Assembly (NCBI GenBank): GCA_037178675.1
Contig: JAYMGJ010000521.1
Span: 1 to 64,000, forward strand
DNA: 64,000 bases
Origin: Scleroderma bovista
Lineage: Eukaryota; Basidiomycota; Agaricomycetes; Boletales; Sclerodermataceae
Direction: 5' to 3'
Notes under the pieces: generated by a model
What the model was told of the DNA's origin: nothing
Databases searched by the model: none
The model's input: the letters and a program-made list of their open reading frames with translations, nothing else
In this document: positions 32,401 to 40,567 of the stretch, in pieces
How the letters are laid out: each line of letters starts with the position of its first letter
Position numbering within the stretch: position 1 is the stretch's first letter
Program-made: the position numbers and the translations under genes

Positions 32401-34174
32401 GGCAAATTGCAAGGTTGAAGAGAGTCACGGCACGATGGGAGTGGCCAAAAGAATGGAACTCTAACGCAACCCGACCGAGTGCGATGGCTTCCTCCAAGTC
32501 TGCTATAGCACCCTGTTTGTTGTACCGCTCGCTGAAGCAAAGTGCGAGGCTGTGAAGTGAGTCTGACCGATCGGAATGACCCGCCGGGTGTAGGTCCAAC
32601 GCTGATCGATGCAACGAAATTGCCTCATCGAGATCACAGCCCGTATCCAGTTTCAGGAACCTGTCCCTCAGGAAAATTGCAAGGTTGTGAAGAGTCGTGG
32701 CACGACGGGAGTGGCCCGGGGAACGGAGCTCTAACGCAGCTCGACCGAGTGTGATGGCTTCCTCTAAGTCTGCTATGGTACCCTGTTTTTTGTACCGCTC
32801 GCTGAAGCAAAGTGCGAGACTATGGAGTGAGTCAGACCGACCGGAATGACCCGCCAGACAGAGGTCCAACGCCGATTGATGCAGCGAAATTGCCTCGTCA
32901 AGATCATAGTCCGTATCCAGTTCCTGGAACCTGTCCCTCAGGCAAATTGCAAGGTTGTAGAGAGTTGAGGCACAATGAGAGTGGCCTGGGGAACGGAGCT
33001 CTAACGCAGCTCGACCAAGTGTGATGGCCTCCTCCAAGTCTACTATGGTATCCTGTTTGTCGTACCGGTCGCTGAAGCAAAGTGCGAGATTATGGAGTGA
33101 GTCCGACCGACCGGAATGACCGACCGGACGAAGGACCAACACTGATTGGTGCAACGAAATTGCCTCATCAAGATCACAGACCGTATCCAGTTTCAGGAAC
33201 CTGGTGCTCAAGTAAATTGCAAGGTTGTAGAGAGTCGAGGCACGACGAGAGTGGCCTGGGGAACGGAGCTCTAACGCAGCTCGACTGAGTGTGATGGCTT
33301 CCTCCAAGTCTGCTATGGCATCCTGTTTCTCGTACCGCTCGCAGAAGCAAAGTGCGAGAATATGGAGTGAGTCCGACCGATCGGAATGACCCGCTGGACA
33401 GAGGTCCAACACTGATTGATGCAGAGAAATTGTCTCATCGAGATCACAGTCCATATCCAGTTTCAGGAACCTGGCGCTCAGGTAAATTGCAAGGTTGTAT
33501 AGAGTCGAGGCACGACGAGAGTGGCCAGGGGAACGAAGCTCTAACGCAGCTCGACCGAGTGTGATGGCTTCCTCCAAGTCTGCTATAGTGCCTTGTCTGT
33601 CGTACCGGTCGCTGAAGCAAAGTGCGAGACTGTGGAGTGAGTCCGACCGATCGGAATGACCCGCCGGACGGAGGTCCAACGCTGATTGATGCAGCGAAAT
33701 TGCCTCATCAAGATCGCAGTCCGTATCCAGTTCCCGGAACCTGTCCCTCAGGTAAATTGCAAGGTTGTAGAGAGTCAAGGCACTATGAGAGTGGCCTGGG
33801 GAACAGAGCTCTAACGCAGCTCGACCAAATGTGATGGCCTCTTCCATGTCTGCTATGGTGTCCTGTTTGTCGTACCGCTCGCTGAAGCAAAGTGCGAGAA
33901 TATGGAGTGAGTCCGACCGATCAGAATGACCCGCCAAGCGTAGGTCCAACGCTGATTGGTGCAGAGCAATGGCTTCATCTAAACCTGCAATGTCATCTGT
34001 CTCCAAGAATTTGTCACGCAGGGAGACCGCGAGACCGTAGAGGGCAGTAGCCCGACCAGTATCTCCTGGAGGGTGACGTCCCAATTTTTTCCGATTTCGG
34101 GCGATCTGGTCGTCTAACTTCGTCATCGTTCGTTCGGCTATTGCAAAACGACGTGGAGGATTGCCGAAATTCAA
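29411..34174 (-). CDS. TPR-repeat / HET-domain fusion protein (1587 aa, single exon)
   Basis: Residues ~55-810 are TPR-like 45-residue units arranged as alternating pairs, one of type DEAISLHQSALDLRPAGHSD and one of type LEEAITLGRAALELRSPGHS. Each pair makes a 90-residue (270-bp) period. Residues ~810-1090 are degenerate TPRs. Residues ~1165-1350 are a HET (heterokaryon-incompatibility) domain: YVTLSHRWG, WAWSDTCCIDKESSTELQEAI, WYRLSALTLVHLADV, WFKRGWTLQELLAP, then RPEDIAYSLLGVF and IPVLYGE. The last ~230 residues are a variable tail. HET domains trigger cell death in ascomycete non-self recognition; in basidiomycetes the role is unknown. No NACHT or NB-ARC P-loop is seen. The start is the first ATG of the frame; MTKLDDQ 17 codons later is an alternative. 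It is divergent from the sugar transporter. Confidence 0.9.
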   Translation of the reverse strand: MNFGNPPRRFAIAERTMTKLDDQIARNRKKLGRHPPGDTGRATALYGLAVSLRDKFLETDDIAGLDEAIALHQSALDLRLAGHSDRSDSLHILALCFSERYDKQDTIADMEEAITFGRAALELCSPGHSHSALTLYNLAIYLRDRFRELDTDCDLDEAISLHQSALDLRPAGHSDRSDSLHSLALCFSDRYDRQGTIADLEEAITLGRAALELRSPGHSRRASTLYNLAIYLSARFLKLDMDCDLDETISLHQSVLDLCPAGHSDRSDSLHILALCFCERYEKQDAIADLEEAITLSRAALELRSPGHSRRASTLYNLAIYLSTRFLKLDTVCDLDEAISLHQSVLVLRPVGHSGRSDSLHNLALCFSDRYDKQDTIVDLEEAITLGRAALELRSPGHSHCASTLYNLAICLRDRFQELDTDYDLDEAISLHQSALDLCLAGHSGRSDSLHSLALCFSERYKKQGTIADLEEAITLGRAALELRSPGHSRRATTLHNLAIFLRDRFLKLDTGCDLDEAISLHRSALDLHPAGHSDRSDSLHSLALCFSERYNKQGAIADLEEAIALGRVALEFHSFGHSHRAVTLFNLAICLRDRFLIKLDTDCDLAEAISLHRSALDLRPVGHPDRSDSLHSLALCFSDQYNKQGIIADLEEAITLGRAALELRSPGHSCRVSTLYNLAICLRDRFLELDTDCDLDEAISLHRSALDLCPAAHFDRSDPLHSLALCFSNRYNKQDAIADLEEAITLGRAALELRPPGHSCRAFTLDHLAICLRDRFLKLDTDCDLNEAISLHRSVLDLHLVGHSDWLRSLNQLANCLSPRFEKLDAAADLDELISLRRAILDFHPQGHHYHVKSIDKLLLLIRKRIQGHDMTADLDECISLGRSALASCEAGNPGRAAYFHNLVTDLHDRFRKFENISDVQEAQPDNDISLHQLLVYVKDLVEDGDVAPVVDGIVAVARVALKLCATGHPDHVMSLTTLAAFLLRRFQQQGAVVDSDEAITLYQEVLEVCPSGILASAPHLHDLAQCLSERFTKLAMLTDLDDAIKFEQAALALRPQGHPDHAESLNSLFNYRQLKIGARAQSARPTGTTSGSRFKCLIGDIVLDILKGFPPRLLDICTGKLCDRDSQIARFEKSGEYNQLLSSASAMDALAQVIHIREVVSTYFRYVTLSHRWGKFEPLLRDIDGRVVYDLDPTDGISKLQFFCQECCRHGYLWAWSDTCCIDKESSTELQEAIGSMFLWYRLSALTLVHLADVSDTGELTHSVWFKRGWTLQELLAPHTMLFFTRDWSLYRGSSSNHKEDSAILGELEQATGITSRYLTDFHPGVDGARSRLQWASTRCTTRPEDIAYSLLGVFSLHIPVLYGESAENALGRLLAEVISKSGDTSILDWVGRSSAFHSCFPSTIIPYQTLPLSLPDLTTPPSTHRIRQLFFLRPVRKMHQALSNLPLAKFANFRLILPCIVHRIKAMTLTRVDTSTATHVHQIQAVGLTSIDIALSERLENTAKRVPYVLIRPWHPDLLHPAVESDDAWTYQWLTRLEQPFSALLLKELPHNEYRRVASFCHIIVRPTDSAGVLKGEVNTLTIV
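31742..34010 (-). repeat. 270-bp tandem repeat array inside the TPR-HET gene
   Basis: Landmark sequence around GAGTCCGACCGATCGGAATGACCC recurs near 31742, 32011, 32281, 32553, 32823, 33093, 33363, 33633 and 33903. That gives about eight full units of 270 bp; one unit is 273 bp because of a one-codon insertion near 32380. Units are very similar at nucleotide level, with scattered third-position and amino-acid changes. Confidence 0.9.
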
Positions 34175-34944
34175 GAACGTCTGGTCTTTTAGGGTACTGA
34201 GGTGAGATATTTGAAAGAGGAGCCTAAAACAAACTCACAATGGTTGATTGGACGATGAGGAGGTGAGCCTTTGTTCAGCCCTACTATCAGAAGGAATGGG
34301 CCATACGGATGGGCCGAAGACCTGAGATGCGAAAAATGCGTGACACAGAATTAGATGCAAGCCTATAAGTACAGTGAGGGAAGAAAAGGTCGCGCTTGTT
34401 GGTTCGATGTGGCCTCTATCAGCGTCTCGAGATGAGAGTAATGAGGACGATGGGGAAAGGGATGGAATCTGCAGAATGTATGAATGAGAGACGCCCGTGC
34501 GGAATAGCCCCTTAATTTATCAACTTTTGGATAGGTTCCGTGTTCGCCGGGGCCCGACTCCGAGTCCCCTATCACTGAGCGTTTTGGTCAATCCTGCTTC
34601 TGAACGCTAAACTTTGCTATAGGCTACACATTGTCTGGAACGGATCCATGTGGGTGACGATTGGTCAACCCCGAACAAGTCCTCGGCGAAGGTCTGGTTC
34701 ATGATCATACCATCTGTCAGGCAAGAGGGCCTGAACTCGGAGGCAAAAGACCAGGTGGGTGGTCCTTTACATACACTTCTTCAGCGTCTGCCAGCGCCCC
34801 ACAGGTCTGCGTGGGATCACCATCAACTTCGTCCCACTCTACTATCGCTCGCAGGGCCGCAGTCCCGATTATTTTAACTCACTACTGACATAGCTTTTTG
34901 CCTGCCTGCCTCTCGTGTTCTTTTTCTCTTTGTAACAAATCGAC
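34175..34944. other. Divergent promoter region, TPR-HET gene and sugar transporter
   Basis: About 770 bp shared upstream by both genes. A pyrimidine-rich leader precedes the transporter ATG. No coding frame was recognised. Confidence 0.4.
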
Positions 34945-36900
34945 ATGGGTGGCGGTCCTATTGCTACTGGCGGCGTCCAAGATGCGTCCTTTGCGCACCT
35001 CCTCGACCCAAAGAGGAAGTGGTACAATAACAAGCGGTCAGCTCGGACGTCCTATCGCCTACCCCATACAGTTACTGACCAGCCAGCTCGACAGGATCAT
35101 CCTACTCAATGCCTGGATTTGCCTCTTGTCCGTCCATTTTATGTCTTTGCAGTAGCAATTCACCTTTAATCATGACCAGCCTGATTACGGCCTCTACTAA
35201 TGGTTATGATGGTACCATGATGAACGGTCTCCAGTCCCTCCCCCAGTGGCAATCTGCGTTCAATCACCCGTCGAATGGAATGCTTGGCCTTCTGAATGCC
35301 ATACAGGTAGTATTATCATCAATCATGATTGTGTGATTACCCATTGGTGATCTTAGCATATTGGATCTTTGGGTGCTTTCCCTTTCGTTGCATACCTCTC
35401 TGATGGTATTGGTCGCCGGAAGACCGTGTTCCTCGGTGCAGCAATCATGCTTGCAGCAACTGCAGTACAGACCGCATCGCAATCTGTGAATATGTTCATC
35501 GCAGCTAGATTCTTGATTGGTTTTGGCCTAACCTTCGCTAGTGAGAATTTTGCGGCGGTTTTGTAATTCTTGGATACTAACAATTTGCTTAAGCAACTGC
35601 TGCCCCTTTGCTGGTCACCGAACTAGCGTATCCACAATACCGTGCACAACTGACGTCCCTGTACAACTCCGTTTGGTGCCTCGGCTCGATTTCGTAAGTA
35701 GATCTGCCACGCATCTCGTCAGATGCATATTGATGGGCGTTCAGTGCTGCTTGGGTTACATATGGTGCATTAAAGATAAACAGCACATGGTCATGGCGTC
35801 TCCCGTCTTTGTTACAAGGGGCTCCGGCCATTTTGCAGGTCGCACTTGCTCTCTTTGCCCCGGAGTCGCCGCGTTGGTTGGTCAGCAAGGGCAAGGCTGC
35901 TGAAGCACTTTGGGTACTTGCCTATTACCACGCTGACAGTAATGAGTAAGTATATCTCATATGTTCAAGGTGTTAACACAAATGGGCGGAAAGGCAGGAT
36001 CCCCTTGTCCAGTACGAATTCGAGGAAATCAAGGCTGCTGTTGATTTTGACCGCACGGGTACATACGCTTCATCAAGTATTACCGTAATCTTTTGTGCTC
36101 ATGATTTTTCCTTAGTTGCTGCCAATGTTGGTTGGAAGTCCCTCGTCGCTACCCCTGGCAATCGCAAGCGCATGCGTATCATCGTTGCATTGGCTTTTTT
36201 CTCCCAATGGTCTGGAAATAGCCTCATATTGAACTATCTAAACAAAGTTTTCAACCAAATTGGCATTACGGATCCAAGAACTCAACTACTGCTGAACGGT
36301 CTCCTGCAAGTCTGGAATCTCTTCTGGGCGGTATTAGCTGCTTTCTTAGTCAATAGGCTCGGCCGTCGATTCCTCTTTTTGACTTCTGCTGGCTTGATGA
36401 CGCTGTTCTACACAGCCCAGACTATCTGCTTCGCTCAGTACTCTGAACACGGTGTTCCAGCCGCGGGTTACACCTTTGTTGTCTTTGTGTTCCTCTTTTT
36501 CGCTGGGTACTGTATCGGGTTTGCACCTCTAGTTGTTTCATACACTGTCGAAATTCTTCCCTTCCATCTCCGCTCCAAAGGCTACACCGCTTTCAGCTTC
36601 GTCGTTGCTGTTGCTCTCATCTTCAATCAGTATGCGAATCCTTCTGCTCTCGCTGCCCTCGGGTGGAAGTACGACGTAAGTCCGTTATGCTGGTGCGTTT
36701 GCATTTTGTCAGACTCATCCTAAATTTAGCTTGTCTATGTCTGCTGGTTGGCCGTCGAATTCGTGTTCTTGTGGTTCTTCGTTGTCGAGACCAAGAACAG
36801 AACATTGGAAGAGACTGCTGCTATTTTTGATGGTGAAGACGCCCTCGAAAAGATTGTCCGCCAGGGAGAGATGCGTGACTCTGCAGGTGAATTCAAGTGA
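34945..36900 (+). CDS. MFS sugar transporter (lactose-permease/hexose type)
   Basis: A twelve-helix plasma-membrane sugar-proton symporter. Nine exons (34945-35036, 35095-35127, 35180-35306, 35357-35540, 35594-35693, 35745-35945, 35994-36058, 36116-36675, 36730-36900) give 510 aa. Family signatures are TNGYDGTMMNGLQSLPQW after helix 1, LSDGIGRRKT in loop 2-3, RFLIGFG, APLLVTELAYPQYRAQLTSLYNSVW, PESPRWLVSKGK at the end of the first half, FFSQWSGNSLILNYLNKVF in helix 7, VNRLGRRFLF, VSYTVEILPFHLRSKG and the final VVETKNRTLEETAAIFDG. Substrate cannot be fixed from sequence alone; the lactose-permease-like branch is the best guess. Confidence 0.93.
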
Positions 36901-37053
36901 GGGAGGACTTACACATTATACGATATTTGTATCTTTTAGGATTGCAGTAAGATATTACAACTGTTCTGGAAATTCTACAAAATATGAACACAGAAGGAAA
37001 TCTTCCAAGTCTCACAATCTTCACATCTCCCTGTCGCGATTCGATCGACGCTA
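36901..37053. other. 3' flank of the sugar transporter
   Basis: Short AT-rich stretch expected to hold the transporter 3' UTR. Nothing else was recognised. Confidence 0.3.
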
Positions 37054-37995
37054 CTATACTGTACAACAACTTCGGCGCCATGGTCAGTCGGCAGTCACAG
37101 AAAAGTCACGGATAGTCACGGGTGCCGAATGCAAACTCCGCTCGGCACCACTATGAGACTGTGTAACTACGAATTATATTGGCTATACTGTACTAGGTAG
37201 ACAGAAAGGCCTGAATGTCAGCATTTACACTGGACTGTGGCTGCCCGTCCAACGAGTGGGAATCTTGAGCGAGGAGAGCAGGTCCGTGATACGAAATTCA
37301 ATGCTTCTGATGTGTGGGATGGAGTATTTTGAGTCGGTGCGGAAAGTTGGGGACGTGCTTCCACTCCAGCTTGGGAAAGCGCCGAAAAAAAACACCAGTC
37401 AAGTCAACGGAGACATCCTCTTGCGCAGATGTCGATATCAGCTGTTTCTATCGTACTTCTTTACAGGCGTGGTGAGTTCCCCACTGGCAGTCACTAAGAT
37501 TTGTACGAGATACCTGAAGAAGGTCACACTGAGAGCAAAGTCATGGAAATAACAATTGAAACATACATTTTGTGCACTGGCGGCAGCAGAGACCGACAAA
37601 GACCATTTGCAAGGGCATTGAAAGCTGCCTGTATCCGCGGCTCATAAATGGGATCGGAGGTCGCGCGCTGCTTGCTTGCCTGATCAGTTATTACCTCCCT
37701 TTAACCTGCGAAGGCGTAGCAATGCCATCCCCACTCACGGCAGCGAGGCGGCTGCGTTGGCCAAGCTCACTGTAACTTCAAACTCAGCCAGTCGGCAAGT
37801 GACACTTGAGTGACACAGACGTGACGACCAACTTTTTAGCTATCTCACTCATTTCTGCTTCAATTAGCTTCGTTCGACCTCGCAGCACTCCCAAAACATG
37901 CAATAGATGTAATGTAGTTGTGTAGACAATGAAAATTTTGTGTATTTTGTAGAAGTGCCGACTGACCATGGCGCCGAAGTTGTTGTACAGCATAG
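37054..37995. mobile_element. Inverted-repeat-bounded segment, possible non-autonomous DNA element
   Basis: A perfect 35-bp inverted repeat (37059-37093 and 37956-37990; core CTGTACAACAACTTCGG) bounds about 940 bp. The match extends five bases further outward with one mismatch. The interior has only short frames (98 aa or less) and no transposase. A MITE-like or deleted DNA transposon is possible. A clean target-site duplication next to the repeats was not evident, so the call is tentative. Confidence 0.4.
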
Positions 37996-38446
37996 GGTGC
38001 GACCAACAAAGATATTTACAAGGATCAACATTTTGTACAAAAATTTCAAGACAAGTGTGTACAGTGAATTCTGAGAAAATTACTGCCATCAGAAACTGCT
38101 TCGTCATAAATACATACTCTTCGAACTAAACAACAAGAAACACGATTTGGCCCCAGGGAGGTGGAACAATGAACTGTTGTGAAAGGCAAGAAGACAAGAG
38201 GAAAACAGAAAGATGTGTGGTGCACCGTCTTCCCATGCTCGCTGAAGTTTCCTCCCCTGCCACGTCAGCGCAACATACATACAACCGCACATCTCCGCAG
38301 CGACTCAGAAACGGGGATTAATGTCCTCTGCGCCCTAGCTCGGCTCCTTGACATCCAGTTCCCCAAATTTTCCAAACATGTACCACCACTTCCCCGTCTG
38401 AGCAAGCCTGATAATCACCACATTGTCCACTGCCACAAAGGCCAGT
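37996..38446. other. Intergenic, no gene recognised
   Basis: About 450 bp. A minus-strand continuation of the frame next to the short mitochondrial-type protein exists in a different frame, but no convincing splice join was found. Confidence 0.35.
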
Positions 38447-38857
38447 TCAGTTCTGCGGAGTCGCACGGCCTCCGGCCGAGTACGGATGTGAGAGCGTCTT
38501 CGGGCCATGATTTCTTTCTGGATTCTTCGGAGTGTCTGTAGACGCCATGTTCGCATACGGAGCAGTGGTGGAGTAAGCGCCGTAGGGAACCTCGTAGGCC
38601 TTGTTCGAAGGGTCTGGCTCAGACACGACGTACGTACGAGTTCCCGAGGAAGTAATGTGTGGCTCGGAGGTAGAGTCTGCTTGTTTCTCGTACATTGGGG
38701 GCGTGTCGTTTTTGGGGGAACTGGTGGGTGAAGTGGGTGAGGACGTGAGGGGAGTCCCTGCTGCCCTGAGCACGGCAAAGGGCGAATGGAATGCCCGCGA
38801 CGGTTGCTGGACACGAAATGCCCGGACAGTAGGGAGAGAGCGAATGGTCGGGGACAT
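38447..38857 (-). CDS. Small conserved-looking protein with a mitochondrial-type N-terminus (136 aa)
   Basis: Single exon, ATG at 38857. The first ~35 residues (MSPTIRSLPTVRAFRVQQPS and on) are rich in Arg, Ser and Ala without acidic residues, as in a mitochondrial presequence. A middle Ser/Pro-rich region leads to the segment TYVVSEPDPSNKAYEVPYGA and STTAPYANM, which I believe recurs in a basidiomycete-only family of unknown function; this is from memory and unverified. As I recall it, that family continues past the residues where this frame stops (ATPQN), so this copy may be truncated. No catalytic motif is seen. Confidence 0.55.
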   Translation of the reverse strand: MSPTIRSLPTVRAFRVQQPSRAFHSPFAVLRAAGTPLTSSPTSPTSSPKNDTPPMYEKQADSTSEPHITSSGTRTYVVSEPDPSNKAYEVPYGAYSTTAPYANMASTDTPKNPERNHGPKTLSHPYSAGGRATPQN

Positions 38858-39465
38858 CGTCGTTATCCTGGTGGACCAAGTGCAAAGGTGCAGCTTATTT
38901 AAAGAAATGCGGGGAATCGTGAGAACACCTCAACATGGTTGACGTAATTCACCTCTCCGATCAAGTTCCCGCTTTTGGCTGTCCAACATGCGATAAGATA
39001 ACAGCGGGAACTACTGGACTTAGACTCCAGACTCCAGCGTGCAAGCATCAACAGGTCGCCAGAAATATGAACATGCGATGGGCTCAAAGCAACAAGCTAT
39101 CTTCGCGTCTGTAGCAAACACTCTCTTCTCTAATCCCAAATCCTCGTCCATCCAATTCCCGTAGCTCGTGGGAGACCAAAATGCTATTAATATCGATACT
39201 CAGGGGTAACCACCACGTATTGATCAGTGCTGCGCCTGTCAATACTGTTCTCATATAGCCGCTCTGTAAGTCGATGGGGCTGGCAGCTAGACTAGAGTGT
39301 GCGAGCGGTCCGACCTATGTGAAGTGTCGCCGGAAACTGGATTGGTCCGCAGCTAAGGGTGCATAGTCCGACAGAATTAGCAATAAAACACACAACAGAA
39401 CTTACGCTGCCTGCCACATCACAACAGTCATTTCTTCCTGTATATGCAGTGCCACCCGATTAGGC
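38858..39465. other. Intergenic, no gene recognised
   Basis: About 600 bp; no coding or RNA feature supported. Confidence 0.4.
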
Positions 39466-40039
39466 ATGAGAGTTCGTTCGGAGCAAATACTTGTTTATCT
39501 TCAGAATGGGTTACGGGATTCTCGGGGTCGCATGGAAAGGGAAGATGGTCTCTATGATGTGCATCACAGAGTTTGGGGCCATTGTGATGGGACCGCAAGT
39601 CCGCCCGCCATGAACGAACCTAAGGCGTTTGAAAAGTGGGACACCGTCAAAAAAATGGCGAAGCTTTTGATCTCCGGGAATATAAAATCAAATGAAGTTC
39701 GTGCATATCTCACGGGCTGTTACAGCCAAACAGAAAACTTAACATCTGTACATGAGATACACGGACAGCAAAGCATTACGGCTTTACGACGTACTTTATA
39801 CCATACAAAAGCCGTTGAGAGGGACGACATTGTCGCACATGTCAATACGATGTGTTTGTCTCCACCAAGTGGATTCGAGAGTCAATGACGATGACTTTAA
39901 AAGTATTTTAGTCTCCTCGTTCACTGTTACATGGGATGCATTCACAGCTTCATACCTTGGATCTCAGACTGCCAGGACTGAGACAAAGGCTATGATGTCA
40001 CAGGAACTTGTTGCCCTTATATGCAACGAGTATAATTGA
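39466..40039 (+). pseudogene. Ty1/copia gag relic (plus-strand copy)
   Basis: Two overlapping frames carry decayed pieces of a copia Gag (UBN2-type). First frame: AFEKWDTVKKMAKLLISGNIKS and ALRRTLYHTKAVERDDIVAHV. Second frame: DDDFKSILVSSFTVTWDAFTASYLGSQTAR, shifted by a frame change near 39850-39890, ending LICNEYN. No protease, integrase or RT follows, so this is a fragment. Confidence 0.6.
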
Positions 40040-40068
40040 TGAAAGACCGTGCCTGATATCGAGGAGGG

Positions 40069-40460
40069 TCAAGGTGGAGGGTCTTCATCCATGATGATGA
40101 CGAGGGGGAAGGAAGAGAGCATTTGAGAAGAAGGAGAAGAATGAAGGGTTGAAGAAACAAACCTGCTCGACCCTTTGTTCTTCCCCTTCTTCTCACGTGC
40201 TCTCTTTCTTCCCCCCATGCGTCTCGTCGTCTGCACGGTCATCGTCATGGATGAAGATCCTTCACCTTGCCCCTCCTCGACGTCAGGCATGGTCTTTCGT
40301 TGATTGTACTCGCCGCATATAAGAGCAACACTGAGTTCCTGGGACGTCATAGCCTTTGTCCCAGTCCCGTCTGAGGTCCAAGGTACGAAGCCGTGAATGC
40401 GTCCCATGTAACAGGTAATGAGGAGACTAAAATACTTTTAAAGTCATCATCATTGACTCT
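40069..40460 (-). pseudogene. Ty1/copia gag relic (inverted copy)
   Basis: On the opposite strand the same Gag end recurs: a WD-F/GIHGF region, TKAMTSQEL, LICGEYNQRKTMPDVEEGQGEGSSS. It faces the plus-strand copy with only a short spacer. The two share the segment GCATTCACNGCTTC through ACCNTGCCTGA with substitutions and small gaps. This copy continues further 3' (a basic KKGKNKGSS stretch). Confidence 0.55.
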
Positions 40461-40567
40461 TGAACCCAACTGGTGTCCGCTCGTGACCTTAATGTATCCT
40501 TCAAGCTTCATCGACGCATCTCGGCCCGTTGGGGGGTCGCAAGTTGACTTGACAAGGTTGCAAATGG

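Noticed and set aside
31999..33834. Six plus-strand open frames of about 70 aa spaced 270-273 bp apart, resembling a repeat-peptide array
   Set aside because: They are the antisense of the TPR units in the TPR-HET gene; the period comes from that gene, and no signal peptide or promoter accompanies them.
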